From contig NZ_JAACYW010000070.1 in the NCBI RefSeq assembly GCF_015356825.1, positions 1 through 44,498 on the forward strand: a DNA stretch of 44,498 bases, written 5' to 3'. Source of the stretch: Catenulispora rubra (GTDB lineage: Bacteria; Actinomycetota; Actinomycetes; Streptomycetales; Catenulisporaceae). Each line of letters begins with the position of its first letter. The stretch's first letter is position 1. The notes under the pieces were generated by a model. It did not search any database, had not been told where the DNA came from, and saw only the letters and a program-made list of their open reading frames with translations. Position numbers and translations under genes: made by a program. Positions 34,915 through 44,212 of this stretch are shown piece by piece.

Positions 34915-36525
34915 TCAGGGTCCGGTGATGCCGTTGAAGACGCTGGTGAACCGGGACGGGCTCTGCTTGTAGGCCGCAGGATGTGCGGCGGCGCGGACCG
35001 CGGTACCGCCGTCGGCGGTCGGCGAGCCGGAGGCCGTCCCGTTCCAGACGAACGTCGCAGAGGTCTGCGCCGGAATGGTGTAGGTGAAGTGCTCGCCGTT
35101 CCAGTTCACGGTGAAGTCCTGCGGCGATCCCGCACCGTTATACGCGACCACCGCCTCGGACCCGTCCGGGTTCAGCCATGCGACGTTCGGGACGACGGAG
35201 GAGGCTGTGGAGTCGATGCGGTAGGCGCCCGGCTTCACGAACTTGGTCAGCTGCCCCATGTCGTAGTACTCGATGTTGTAGTCGACCTGGCCGGAGCGCG
35301 AGTCGCCGTTGTGTACGGTGATCAGCCCGGTGCAGGTCCCGCAGCCGCCGTTGTGCGGGCCCATGTTCTGGTCCACCGCCAGCGACCACTTCACCACCGA
35401 CTTACCCCAGTTCCGGGTGTAGTCGATGATGTTGTTCATGTCCTCCTGCTGCTGGTTGCCGATCCAGGTGCCGCCGGAGTGCTCGGTGTCGTAGGCGTCC
35501 ACGTTCGGGTACTGGTTGTGGATGTCCGTCTGCGTGGTGACGCTGCCTCCGTACCCGTGCCAGGCGATGCCGCCGAAGTTGGGGTCGTTGCGGACCGTGG
35601 CGTCGTCGACGCTGGGCGCCCCGTACGAGGCGTACGTATCCGGGTTCCAGTCCAGCGCCAGCACCTTCGTTGAGAGCCCGGCGGCGTGGAACGCCGGAAG
35701 CAGATCGTTGGCCGTGAAGTCGTCCAGCGATCCGCCGTCCCATGACATCGACGGATAGCCGGAGCAGCAGGTCGGCTCATTCTGCACCGACACGAAGTCG
35801 ATCGGCACACCCTGCGCCTGGTACGCCTGGATGTACTTCACGAAGTACTGCGCGTAGGCGCCGTAGTACTGGTTCTGCAACGACCCCTGACTGTAGTCGC
35901 CGTTGTCCTTCATCCACGGCGGCGCCGTCCACGGCGACGCCATGACCTTCAGGTTGGGGTTGAGCTGCTGCGCCTGCTTAGTCAGCGGCAGCACATCGGC
36001 CAGGTCGTGGTCGATGGAGAAGCTCTGGAGCCCGGGGTCGGGCTGATTGCCCGCGGTATCGTCGAACGTGTAGCTGTACCTGGCCAGGTCCGAGGCGCCC
36101 AGGGGGTTGCGCAGAAAGTCCAGCCCGATCCCCGTCGCGGGGTTGAACAAGTTGTTCATCAGGGTATTGCGGGTGGAATCGCTGAGCGCGCCGCTGCTGT
36201 TCATCAGCCAGGCCGCGGTGTCCGTGAACGAAGCTCCGGCGCCGGTGAACTGCTGGTAACGCGCGGTGTCGTCAACCGTGATCGATTCGCCGGCGCTGTC
36301 GACGCCAGCGGCGAACGCGGTCGGGGTCTGTTGCGCGAGTCCCTGGGTGACCTCGCGGCCTCCGGAATCGTCGGTGGTCGTCAGCCAGATGTTCACGGGC
36401 TCGTTCGCCGCGTGCGCCGGCGCCGCGGCGACCAGGCCGCCGGCGCCCAGCGCGGCGGCGACGGCGAAGTGAGCCAGCGTACGGATCCGGCGTCCGCCGC
36501 AGCCCGGTGGTCGGGTTTTCGGCAT
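34915..36525 (-). CDS. Secreted GH30 family glycoside hydrolase
   Basis: This 536-aa protein has a signal peptide ending APAHA-AN (about 40). The GH30 TIM barrel has MASPWTAPPWMK (195-206), acid/base Glu250 in VSVQNEP and nucleophile Glu348 in YDTEHSGG. A beta-sandwich side domain (YRIDSTAS..., 430-500) wraps the barrel as usual. GH30 enzymes of this kind cleave beta-1,6-glucan, glucosylceramide or beta-1,6-galactan; a fungal wall beta-1,6-glucanase would suit the neighbouring GH55-like protein. It is the first gene of a two-gene minus-strand operon. The ribosome site is weak (GAAGGCGG). Confidence 0.88.
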   Translation of the reverse strand: MPKTRPPGCGGRRIRTLAHFAVAAALGAGGLVAAAPAHAANEPVNIWLTTTDDSGGREVTQGLAQQTPTAFAAGVDSAGESITVDDTARYQQFTGAGASFTDTAAWLMNSSGALSDSTRNTLMNNLFNPATGIGLDFLRNPLGASDLARYSYTFDDTAGNQPDPGLQSFSIDHDLADVLPLTKQAQQLNPNLKVMASPWTAPPWMKDNGDYSQGSLQNQYYGAYAQYFVKYIQAYQAQGVPIDFVSVQNEPTCCSGYPSMSWDGGSLDDFTANDLLPAFHAAGLSTKVLALDWNPDTYASYGAPSVDDATVRNDPNFGGIAWHGYGGSVTTQTDIHNQYPNVDAYDTEHSGGTWIGNQQQEDMNNIIDYTRNWGKSVVKWSLAVDQNMGPHNGGCGTCTGLITVHNGDSRSGQVDYNIEYYDMGQLTKFVKPGAYRIDSTASSVVPNVAWLNPDGSEAVVAYNGAGSPQDFTVNWNGEHFTYTIPAQTSATFVWNGTASGSPTADGGTAVRAAAHPAAYKQSPSRFTSVFNGITGP

Positions 36526-36995
36526 GGGGGTACCGCCTTCGTGAGAGATGTGGAAGAACGATTCCGGACGAGGGGTGATCAGGCGACGCCCGCAGCAAGC
36601 CCTTTACGCAACCCCTTTTTTCACGATGTGATTGAACTGCCATCTCTCGGCAACAGTCAAGGGCCTGGACCGATATCAGCTCAGGACTCGGCAAAGTTCC
36701 AGCTCAATCCCGAGATCGACAAGTAGGAACGCCGCGGCCGGAAGCCGCGGCCATGACGGAGCGCCCCAAGGCTCGACCGACTGCACCCAGCGCACCATTA
36801 CGATCAAGGCCGTGAGCAGCCGATACCCAATCGGTTGACACTCTGGTCACGACCAATTACTTTCATCGTGCACAAAGTCATTCACACTCACCGCGCCAGT
36901 AGACGCCAGACGCGCCACGGCACGGCACAGCACGGGGCGAACGCACTGTGGCTGAGGCTGCCAAAGACCCCTGCGAGCTGGGATGCTACTGAGTC
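36526..36995. promoter_or_regulatory. Upstream region of the GH operon and left flank of the transposase remnant
   Basis: About 470 bp without a gene. The promoter of the glycan operon should lie in 36530-36650; an A/T tract at 36614-36620 stands out. A hairpin GCCGCGGC-CGGAA-GCCGCGGC occupies 36731-36751. The left end of the transposase element is presumably between 36850 and 36990, but no terminal inverted repeat partner exists because the right end is lost. Confidence 0.45.
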
Positions 36996-37749
36996 GTGGC
37001 GCTCAAACTGATCTACCTGCTGATGACACGGCTCTTCACCTGGATTCGACTTACGAGCCGCGATGCGACGGCGAAGAACGTCGAGATCCTCATGCTCCGC
37101 CACCAACTCGCCGTCGCCCAGCGCCGCGATCCCGACCTAGCACGGAAACTCACCTGGACCGACCGTGCCTGGCTTGCCCTGCTGGCTGGACTACTCCACA
37201 ACGGCCGGCTACCTCAAATCCGACTGATCGTCACCCCCGGCACTATCCTGCGCTGGCACCGCGACCTGCTCCGCCGCCGCTGGGCCCACCACTCACGCCG
37301 CAAACAGCCCGGACGCCCGCCGACCCGACGCGACATCAAAGCCCTCATCCTCCGGCTCGCCAAAGAAAATCCCACCTGGGGCCACAGAAGAATCCACGGC
37401 GAGCTGGCTGGCCTCGGCATCCGCCTCGCGGCCTCGACCGTCTGGGAGGTGCTGAAGAACGAGGGGATTGATCCTGCCCCGACCCGCGACGCAGGACCGA
37501 CCTGGGCGACGTTCCTGCGCTCCCAGGCCAAATCCATCCTGGCCTGCGACTTCGTCGTCATCGACCTGCTCGATGGATCGAAAGCCTACGTCCTGGCCGT
37601 GATCGAACACGCCAGCAGGCGCGTCCGCGTCTTGGGCGCCACCTTGCACCCTCGCGCAGATTGGATTGGGCAGCAGGCCCGGAACCTGCTCATGGACCTC
37701 GACGACGCCGACACAACGGTGAAGTACCTGATCCACGACCGGGACGCCT
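36996..37749 (+). pseudogene. 3'-truncated rve-type (DDE) transposase
   Basis: From GTG 36996 the frame matches actinobacterial integrase-core transposases. It has an N-terminal helix region (KNVEILMLRHQLAVAQRR), a helix-turn-helix (GRPPTRRDIKALILRLAKEN, TWGHRRIHGELAGLGI) and the start of the catalytic domain with the first Asp (ACDFVVIDLLDG, Asp185) and second Asp (IHDRDA, 248-250). Homology ends abruptly at about 37749, before the 35-residue spacer and catalytic Glu, so it cannot transpose. The sequence beyond belongs to an MFS exporter. Confidence 0.85.
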
Positions 37750-38185
37750 TCTCGGCGTCGGGCTCTCCCCGGTCGTCGTCGGGGGAACCGACATCGTCGT
37801 CGGGAACGCCCCGGCCGAACTAGCAGGTGTCGGTGGAGCGCTAGGACAGGTGGCGCAACAGCTCGGCACCAGCTTCGGCACAGCCGTACTCGGCACGGTA
37901 CTGGCTTCACGGGTGGGCACCGTGCTCCCCCGCCAATGGATCGCCCACCATCTGCCGGCCCTGCCCGGCCCCGCCGCGGCGAAGCTCAAGCAGGCCGCTG
38001 ACGTAGGCATCGCGCCTCCCGCCTCGCCGCGTACACCCGCACGGATCACGCAGGCTGTGGCCGACGCCATCCACACCTCGTTCCTTTCCGGCATGCACTG
38101 GGCCCTGATCGGCGCGGCCATCGCCGCCACCGCCGCGGCAGCCGTCGCCCTCCTCATCAAGCCGATCGAGACGCATGGCCCATGA
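37750..38185 (+). pseudogene. C-terminal fragment of a DHA2-type MFS multidrug transporter
   Basis: In a frame different from the transposase, the sequence reads LGVGLSPVVVGGTDIVVGNA, then PAELAGVGGALGQVAQQLGTSFGTAVLGTVL. This is the conserved last third of 14-TM drug exporters (EmrB/QacA class), ending with one more hydrophobic helix (WALIGAAIAATAAAAVALLI). The N-terminal two thirds are gone, replaced by the transposase remnant. A TetR regulator follows convergently and may have regulated the lost exporter. Confidence 0.8.
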
Positions 38186-38226
38186 GACCACTGATGGGCC
38201 TGCTTCTCCGGCTCCCGTCCGCCGGG

Positions 38227-38871
38227 TCAGCTACCGAACTTGATCACCGCGCGCCCTGCGTTGTAGAGGGACCGGGCGATGGTCTGCGGGTCGCCGAGAT
38301 AGCCGCCGACCATGGCACCGTCCCGCAGCATCAGCCACTGGTCGGCGACGCCGGAGACGTCGGCCACGCCGATCTCCTGGAGCATCTCCTCGACAGTGCC
38401 CTTGAACCACCGTCGATGAGCGTCCACGACCTGCCGGACCGGGTGCTCGGCGTCGGCGTACTCGGCCGCGGCGTTGATGAACGGGCATCCCCGGAAACCC
38501 GGGGAGCAACTCTCGGCGCCGATCCCCTCGGCGATCATGCGGAACACTTCGGGCACCTGGCCCGCGGCGGCCAGCCGGGCTCCTGCGACGGCGTCGCGCT
38601 CCCACTTCGCGCGACGTTCGAGATAGGCGACGATCAGGTCGTCCTTCGAGGGGAAGTGCCGGTAGAACGTCACCTTGGTGATCCCGACCCTGGCGATGAT
38701 CTTCTCCGCGCTGACCGCCCGGATGCCCTGCGCGTAGAACAGATCGGCCGCCGCCTCGATGATCCGCTCCCGCATCGGGACCTTGCCGGATGGCGCCGAA
38801 GCAGGAGGTCCTGCCCCGTCGGCTGCTGCACCTGCCGGTTCGGAGTGCTGCTGCGTCATACGGTCCAGCAT
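38227..38871 (-). CDS. TetR family transcriptional regulator
   Basis: This 214-aa protein, from ATG 38871 with GAGGAAGA in front, has a disordered leader and then the TetR helix-turn-helix (RERIIEAAADLFYAQGIRAV, VGITKVTFYRHFPSKDDLI). A ligand domain follows with CSPGFRGCPFINAAAEYAD, a conserved cysteine-containing phrase of a TetR subgroup. An ATG at 38859 is also possible. It is divergent from the alpha/beta hydrolase at 38988, and an operator-like palindrome lies between them. Confidence 0.9.
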   Translation of the reverse strand: MLDRMTQQHSEPAGAAADGAGPPASAPSGKVPMRERIIEAAADLFYAQGIRAVSAEKIIARVGITKVTFYRHFPSKDDLIVAYLERRAKWERDAVAGARLAAAGQVPEVFRMIAEGIGAESCSPGFRGCPFINAAAEYADAEHPVRQVVDAHRRWFKGTVEEMLQEIGVADVSGVADQWLMLRDGAMVGGYLGDPQTIARSLYNAGRAVIKFGS

Positions 38872-38939
38872 TTCATCTTCCTCGATTCCGAATCGCCGCG
38901 GACGGTTCCCCGCACCGGGCAAGACGTGCTAGGTTCAAG

Positions 38940-38959
38940 TAGAGTTACTAGTCAGTCTA
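38940..38959. promoter_or_regulatory. TetR-type operator palindrome
   Basis: TAGAGTTACTAGTCAGTCTA is an imperfect 20-bp palindrome (TAGA...ACTAGT...TCTA conserved on both arms) centred between the divergent TetR and hydrolase genes. It lies 28 bp before the hydrolase start. Confidence 0.6.
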
Positions 38960-38987
38960 CCTGATCCGAACGCGAAGGAACCCAGCC

Positions 38988-39785
38988 ATGCCCACCTCGA
39001 CCCCCGTCGTCTTCATCCACGGCCTGTGGATCCACTCCGATTCCTGGCAGGACTGGATGGAGGCCTACCGGCAGGCCGGCTACCGCCCGACAGCCCCGGG
39101 CTGGCCGGGCGACGGCGACACCGTGACCGCCACCCGTCAGAACGCAGCCGCGGTCGCCGATCAGGGCATCGAAGACATCACCGAGAGCTACCGCCGCGTG
39201 ATCGACACACTCGACGCCGCGCCGGTCGTCATCGGCCACTCCTTCGGCGGGCTGATCGTCCAGAAACTGCTGGCCGAAGGGCACGCCCGCGCCGCCGTCG
39301 CCATCGACCCCGGCCAGATCAAGGGCGTCAAACCCGTGCCGCTCGCCCAGATCCGTTCCGGCCTGCCGGTGCTCTCCAGGCCGGGCAACAAGAAGAAGGC
39401 GGTCTCACTGTCCCGCAAGCAGTTCCGCTACGCCTTCGGCAACGCCATCCCGCAGACCGAGTCCGACGAGCTGTTCGAGCGCTGGACCATCCCCGGTCCC
39501 GGCAGACCGCTGTTCGAGGCCAGTTCCGCCAACTTCCACAAGACCTCTCCGGCGGCGGTGGACACGAAGAACAACGACCGCGGACCGCTGCTGATCATCG
39601 GCGGCGGCAAGGACCACACCGTCCCGGAGACCGTGGTCAAAGCCGCGTACAAGCTCTACTCCGGCTCGGCCGCCGTCACCGACTACCAGTCGTTCCCCGA
39701 CCGCGGCCACTCGCTCGCCTTCGACAACGGCTGGCGCGAGATCGCCGATCACACCCTGGCCTGGCTCACCCGCCAAGGCATCTGA
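38988..39785 (+). CDS. Alpha/beta hydrolase
   Basis: This 265-aa cytosolic alpha/beta hydrolase has an oxyanion motif HG (IHGLW), nucleophile Ser85 in GHSFGG and terminal His in PDRGHSLAF, with Asp of GGGKDHTVP as the likely acid. It has no signal peptide. As the gene divergent from the TetR regulator, it is probably induced by that regulator's ligand, perhaps an ester or lactone. Substrate not evident. Confidence 0.88.
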   Translation: MPTSTPVVFIHGLWIHSDSWQDWMEAYRQAGYRPTAPGWPGDGDTVTATRQNAAAVADQGIEDITESYRRVIDTLDAAPVVIGHSFGGLIVQKLLAEGHARAAVAIDPGQIKGVKPVPLAQIRSGLPVLSRPGNKKKAVSLSRKQFRYAFGNAIPQTESDELFERWTIPGPGRPLFEASSANFHKTSPAAVDTKNNDRGPLLIIGGGKDHTVPETVVKAAYKLYSGSAAVTDYQSFPDRGHSLAFDNGWREIADHTLAWLTRQGI

Positions 39786-39864
39786 CCCTCGCCCCGCACT
39801 GCTCCGCAGCACCCCACCACCGGAAATCCTCACCACCCGAAACCACCCGAAAGAAGGACACACC

Positions 39865-40698
39865 ATGAATGCACCGCTGAAGATGCACAAGCGCGCAGCC
39901 CGGTTCGCGGCACTCGGCGCGGCCCTGGCCGTCGCGGCCGCGATCGTGCCCGCCGCGACGGCGTTCGCCACCAACGACGGCAGCCACCCCGGCCCGGCCA
40001 AGCCGACCGTCGTCCTGGTCCACGGCGCCTGGGCCGACGGCTCCAGCTGGGCCGGCGTCGTCACCCGCCTGCAGCACGACGGCTACACGGTCGACGTGCC
40101 GCCCAACCCGCTCGGCGGCGTGGCCGAGGACTCCGCGTACCTCGCGAGCTACCTCAAGACCGTCCCCGGACCTGTCGTCCTCGTCGGCCACTCCTACGGC
40201 GGCTTCGCCATTACCAACGCCGCCACCGGCGACGCGAACGTCAAGGCACTGGTCTACGTCGACGCCTACCTCCCCGCCCAAGGCGAGACCCTCAACGGGC
40301 TGACCGCCCAGTTCCCCGGCAGCCAGGTCGCCCCGGCCGCACTGAACTTCGTCCCCGAGCCCGGCGGCGTCAACGACGTCTACATCAAGCCCGCGGACTT
40401 CCGCGCCATCCTGGCCAACGACCTGCCGGCCGCCCAGGCCGCCGAACTGGCCGCCACCCAGCGCCCGATCGCGGCGTCCGCGCTCAACGAACTCTCCGGC
40501 ACCCCGGCCTGGTCCACCATCCCGAGCTGGGACGTGATCGGCACCGACGACCACGCCCTGCCCGCCGCCGCGCAGGAATTCATGGCCCACCGAGCCGGAT
40601 CGACCGTGACGAAGATCGACGCCTCACACCTGTCGATGCTCTCCCACCCGAAGCAGGTCACGGCCGTCATCGAGGACGCAGCACGCCACACCTCCTGA
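39865..40698 (+). CDS. Secreted alpha/beta hydrolase
   Basis: This 277-aa protein has a signal peptide (KRAARFAALGAALAVAAAIV then ATAFA, cleavage about 35). The alpha/beta hydrolase domain of the esterase EstC/methylesterase-like type shows LVHGAWADGSSW, nucleophile Ser110 in GHSYGG, Asp in GTDDHALP and His in DASHLSML. AAGAAGGA lies before the ATG. It follows the cytosolic hydrolase by 79 bp, probably on the same transcript. Confidence 0.88.
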   Translation: MNAPLKMHKRAARFAALGAALAVAAAIVPAATAFATNDGSHPGPAKPTVVLVHGAWADGSSWAGVVTRLQHDGYTVDVPPNPLGGVAEDSAYLASYLKTVPGPVVLVGHSYGGFAITNAATGDANVKALVYVDAYLPAQGETLNGLTAQFPGSQVAPAALNFVPEPGGVNDVYIKPADFRAILANDLPAAQAAELAATQRPIAASALNELSGTPAWSTIPSWDVIGTDDHALPAAAQEFMAHRAGSTVTKIDASHLSMLSHPKQVTAVIEDAARHTS

Positions 40699-40921
40699 CC
40701 GCGGACCGCACCCTGCCCTTGCCGCGCCGCCCGCGCGCTGCGTGCGAGCAGCTGAGCCAGGGCGCCAGCCTGTGGGCGTTTCAACCTTGCTGAGTTCCGA
40801 GACGGAACGCAGCTTTTGACTCACAGCGCCGACGATCGGAAGGGCGAATGCTCCGTCGCCGGGGCCGGATGGCGGGGCATTCGTCGGCGAGGAGCGGCTC
40901 CTTCGGCACGAGGCCGGCGGG

Positions 40922-41149
40922 TCAGTCCATTCCGTCGGCATCGAATATCAGGCGTCGGGCCACGATGTCTGCCACGACGTCGGCACGGGTACGCCCGTGT
41001 TCGGCGGCGTAGTCTTGCAATCGCTTCATCGCCACGGGAATCGGCACTGCGAGCTGAACACTGATCATCCCAACGGCCTGTTGAACTACGGACCTGTTGT
41101 AGATGGCTTGCGCGTTCTTAGGCGTTGCCCCGTTGGCTCGTTGGTTCAT
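40922..41149 (-). CDS. Stand-alone ANTAR domain protein
   Basis: This 75-aa protein consists almost only of an ANTAR RNA-binding domain: YNRSVVQQAVGMISVQLAVP, IPVAMKRLQDYAAEHGRTRA, ending VADIVARRL. ANTAR domains bind paired-hexaloop RNA and act as antiterminators, usually attached to a GAF or receiver domain; here no sensor part is present. No dual-hairpin target was identified nearby. Confidence 0.8.
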   Translation of the reverse strand: MNQRANGATPKNAQAIYNRSVVQQAVGMISVQLAVPIPVAMKRLQDYAAEHGRTRADVVADIVARRLIFDADGMD

Positions 41150-41408
41150 GGCGATGCCCCGGCTTTCTGGTCTGACCGCTTCGCGGATGCCGCCGAAGCC
41201 CTGCCGGGAGCTGGGGCGTGTTCACCTGCGTGAGCTTACCTGAGCACACATGGCGAATTGATGATTCCTTCAATTAGCGCGATGATGTCAGTGCAGACAC
41301 CGGGTACGCCTCCCGACGGCTGACTTGAGGGTGCCTGGTACCGGTGGCATGCCGTCGACCGTGCTTGTCGGGGGGCGGTCGGCACCTTCAGACCAGCGGG
41401 AAGTACAC

Positions 41409-41633
41409 GTGAAAGACGATGAGGACAGGGTGAGCGCCGCGCAAGTCGACGAGTACACCGAGGCACTGCTGACCCGGGTCGCCGAGGCGCGGCTCCGCCT
41501 TGCCGAGGCCGCAGCGACCGTCGACTCCCAAGCAGTCGCCGAAGCGCTGGACGAGCTGGAGCAGGCCCTGGGTCTGGCGCGGGAGTCCGGCGTCGAGGTT
41601 CCCCCCATCGGACGTGACGGGAAGAAACAGTGA
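41409..41633 (+). CDS. Small coiled-coil hypothetical protein
   Basis: A 74-aa, strongly helical, Ala/Glu-rich protein (YTEALLTRVAEARLRLAEAA, then QAVAEALDELEQALGLARES) starts at GTG 41409 after GGGAAG. Its stop overlaps the start of the ArsR-type regulator (GTGA, 41630-41633). It may pair with the regulator. No family recognised. Confidence 0.6.
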   Translation: MKDDEDRVSAAQVDEYTEALLTRVAEARLRLAEAAATVDSQAVAEALDELEQALGLARESGVEVPPIGRDGKKQ

Positions 41634-41995
41634 GTGGCGTGATGGTTCCTCTGTACCAGGCCAAGGCGGAGTTCTTCCGCATGCTCGGACACCCGGTCCG
41701 GATCCGCGTGCTGGAACTGCTGCAGGACGGGCCGATGCCGGTACGCGACCTGCTCGCCGCGATCGAGATCGAGCGCTCCAGCCTGTCCCAACAACTGGCG
41801 GTGCTGCGCCGCTCCGGCATCGTCGTCGGCGTCCGCGAAGGCGACACCGTCATGTACTCCCTGGCCGGCCCCGACGTCGCCGAGCTGATGCGCGCCGCGC
41901 GCCGGATCCTCACCGAGCTGATCACCGGGCAGCAGGACCTGCTGGCCGAGCTGCGTGACGCCGACGCCGACGCCACGGCCGGAAGCCCGGCGTGA
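41630..41995 (+). CDS. ArsR-type winged-helix regulator
   Basis: This 121-aa protein has the ArsR/SmtB fold: AKAEFFRMLGHPVRIRVLEL, then PVRDLLAAIEIERSSLSQQL as recognition helix, and a wing GVREGDTVMYSL. The metal-binding ELCVC motif is absent, so it is probably a non-metal sensor. The GTG start overlaps the upstream stop and its stop overlaps the SulP start (GTGA, 41992-41995), implying co-translation. Confidence 0.85.
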   Translation: MSGVMVPLYQAKAEFFRMLGHPVRIRVLELLQDGPMPVRDLLAAIEIERSSLSQQLAVLRRSGIVVGVREGDTVMYSLAGPDVAELMRAARRILTELITGQQDLLAELRDADADATAGSPA

Positions 41996-43716
41996 GTGCT
42001 GCTGCGATCGCCCGCGCTCTCGCGGGCCGGGTGAGGGACGTCCTGCCGAACGCGGCGACCCTGGGCACGATGCGTCGCTCGCCGCGCCGCGACCTGATCG
42101 CCGGGCTCACGGTGGCGGTGGTCGCACTGCCGCTCGCGCTCGGCTTCGGTATCACCTCCGGCGCCGGAGCCAAGGCCGGGCTGGTCACCGCCGTGATCGC
42201 CGGCGCCCTGGCCGCCGTCTTCGGAGGCTCCAACCTCCAGGTCACCGGACCCACCGGCGCGATGACCGTAGTGCTGGTGCCGATCGTGCACACCTACGGC
42301 CTCGACGGGGTCATGACCGTCGGGCTGATGGCCGGGGTCATCCTCGTCGTCCTGTCCCTGCTGCGCGCCGGCCGGGCCATGTCCTACGTTCCGGTGCCGG
42401 TGATCGAAGGCTTCACCCTGGGCATCGCCGCCGTCATCGGGCTGCAGCAGATCCCCGGCGCGCTAGGGGTGCACACTCCGTCCGGGAACAATCCGGCTGT
42501 GGTCGCCGGCAAGGCTGTTGCAGACTTCGCCGGGCATCCGCACTGGACCTCGATCGCCGTCGCCGTCGCCGTGGCCGCCGTCATGCTCCTGGGAGCCCGG
42601 TGGCGACCCGGTGTCCCGTTCTCGCTGCTGGCTGTCGTCGCCGCCACCGCTGCGGTGTGGGGACTGGGCCTGGCCACCGCGACGATCGGGCACCTGCCCT
42701 CGGGGCTGTCGGCGCCGTCCACCTCCTTCTTCGAAACCTCTCATGTCGGCTCGCTGCTGCCCTCGGCGCTGGCGGTCGCCGCGTTGGCGGCGCTGGAGTC
42801 GCTGATGTCGGCCTCGGCCGCCGACGCGATGAGCGTCTCCGAGCGCCACGACTCCAACCGGGAGCTGTTCGGGCAGGGCCTGGCCAACATCGCCGCCCCG
42901 CTGTTCGGCGGGGTCGCGGCCACCGGCGCGATCGCCCGCACCGCGGTCAACGTCCGCACCGGCGCGGCTTCCCGCCTCGCCTCCCTGGTGCACGCCGCGG
43001 TCCTGGCGGTCATCGTGTTCGCCGCCGCGCCGCTGGTCGCACACATCCCGCGCGCCGCCCTGGCCGGAGTTCTCATCGCCACCGCCGTGCGGATGGTCGA
43101 GGTCGGCTCGATCAAGGCGCTGGCCAAGGCCAGCCGCGGCGAAGCCGGGATACTCGTCCTCACCGCGACCGTGACGCTGGCCTCGACCTTGTTCAACGCC
43201 GTGATCGTGGGCATGATCGTGGCTGCGGCGCTCGCGGTGACCAAGGTGTCGGCGGCGGCGCGGCTGGAGCAGGTCCCGCTGCACGCCGACCTGCCCCCTG
43301 CCGACCACCACGCCGAGGAGCAGCAGCTGCTCGGCGAGCATATCGTGGCCTACCGCATCGACGGGCCACTGCTGTTCGCCGCCGCACACCGCTTCCTGCT
43401 GGAGCTCACCGAGACCGCCGACGTGAAGGTGCTGATCCTGCGGATGTCCCGGATCAGCATCATCGACTCCTCCGGCTCCCGAGTCCTGGAAGACGCCATC
43501 GACAAGCTCACGAAGCGCGGCGTACTGGTGCTGATATCAGGCATCCGTCCCGAGCACCGCCGTCCGCTGGACGCCCTCGGCACCCTGGACGCCGTACGCG
43601 AGGCAGGGCACGTGTTCGCCACCACCCCCGAGGCCATCGAGTACGCTCACACTCACCTGGCCGGCGCGGGGATCATCCCGGCCCAGCACACCGACGAACG
43701 AGTCCAGGTGGGCTGA
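41992..43716 (+). CDS. SulP family anion transporter with STAS domain
   Basis: This 574-aa membrane protein has the SulP/SLC26 core: RRDLIAGLTVAVVALPLALG, GSNLQVTGPTGAMTV (substrate loop) and about ten to twelve hydrophobic helices to about residue 425. A cytosolic STAS domain follows (about 465-555; ISIIDSSGSRVLED). SulP proteins carry sulfate, bicarbonate or related anions with Na+ or H+. The GTG start overlaps the ArsR stop, so the regulator likely controls it. Confidence 0.9.
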   Translation: MSAAAIARALAGRVRDVLPNAATLGTMRRSPRRDLIAGLTVAVVALPLALGFGITSGAGAKAGLVTAVIAGALAAVFGGSNLQVTGPTGAMTVVLVPIVHTYGLDGVMTVGLMAGVILVVLSLLRAGRAMSYVPVPVIEGFTLGIAAVIGLQQIPGALGVHTPSGNNPAVVAGKAVADFAGHPHWTSIAVAVAVAAVMLLGARWRPGVPFSLLAVVAATAAVWGLGLATATIGHLPSGLSAPSTSFFETSHVGSLLPSALAVAALAALESLMSASAADAMSVSERHDSNRELFGQGLANIAAPLFGGVAATGAIARTAVNVRTGAASRLASLVHAAVLAVIVFAAAPLVAHIPRAALAGVLIATAVRMVEVGSIKALAKASRGEAGILVLTATVTLASTLFNAVIVGMIVAAALAVTKVSAAARLEQVPLHADLPPADHHAEEQQLLGEHIVAYRIDGPLLFAAAHRFLLELTETADVKVLILRMSRISIIDSSGSRVLEDAIDKLTKRGVLVLISGIRPEHRRPLDALGTLDAVREAGHVFATTPEAIEYAHTHLAGAGIIPAQHTDERVQVG

Positions 43717-44144
43717 TGAGCAAAGGCTTCGCGCAGATCCGTCTCGCGCCGCTGCTCCGCGTCGAAGCGCTGTACCTGCTCGGCGACACCAGCATCGGCT
43801 TCGTGATCTGCGCGAAGGAAGAGATGACGGTTCGCCGGCCCAATTTCCACGCGGTCGAGCGCGGCGAACTCGTCATCCTGACCGTCATGGCCGCCGAGTT
43901 GGAAGCGGCCCTGGACGACGGCCTGCCGATCACCTATCAGGCGGAGTCCGTCGACGACTCGACACAGAAGGGGTGGTACGCCAGCATCACCGGCCCAGCC
44001 GAGATCCTGGTCGACCCCGGGCAGCGTGCCCATTACCAGAACACGCTGCCCGGCTTCGAAGCCGGCGACGGTAGCAGGGTCCTGCGGCTTCGGCCCGACG
44101 TCGTCGGCGAACACCGGATCCAGCGCGTGTCCGCGGCCCTGTAG
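43716..44144 (+). CDS. Pyridoxamine-phosphate-oxidase-like (FMN split-barrel) protein
   Basis: This 142-aa protein shares TGATG (43714-43718) with the SulP gene's stop. It has the split-barrel pattern: FVICAKEEMTVRRPNFHAVE, then a middle TYQAESVDDSTQKGWYASITG (joined from two strands), and a C-terminal VLRLRPDVVGEHRI. Such PNPOx-like proteins bind FMN, F420 or haem; no pocket residue is decisive here. It belongs to the SulP operon. Confidence 0.7.
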   Translation: MSKGFAQIRLAPLLRVEALYLLGDTSIGFVICAKEEMTVRRPNFHAVERGELVILTVMAAELEAALDDGLPITYQAESVDDSTQKGWYASITGPAEILVDPGQRAHYQNTLPGFEAGDGSRVLRLRPDVVGEHRIQRVSAAL

Positions 44145-44212
44145 ATACACCCGATTCCTGTTCCCCGTCTCTCGCCTTCCCATAGTCCATCGTGAAAGGA
44201 AGTCACGCCGTC

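Noticed and set aside
36731..36751. GCCGCGGC hairpin treated as a terminator
   Set aside because: No gene ends before it on either strand, so a terminator role cannot be supported.
42463..43389. Minus-strand frame opposite the SulP gene
   Set aside because: Antisense shadow of a clear transporter, with Gly/Arg/His-rich composition.
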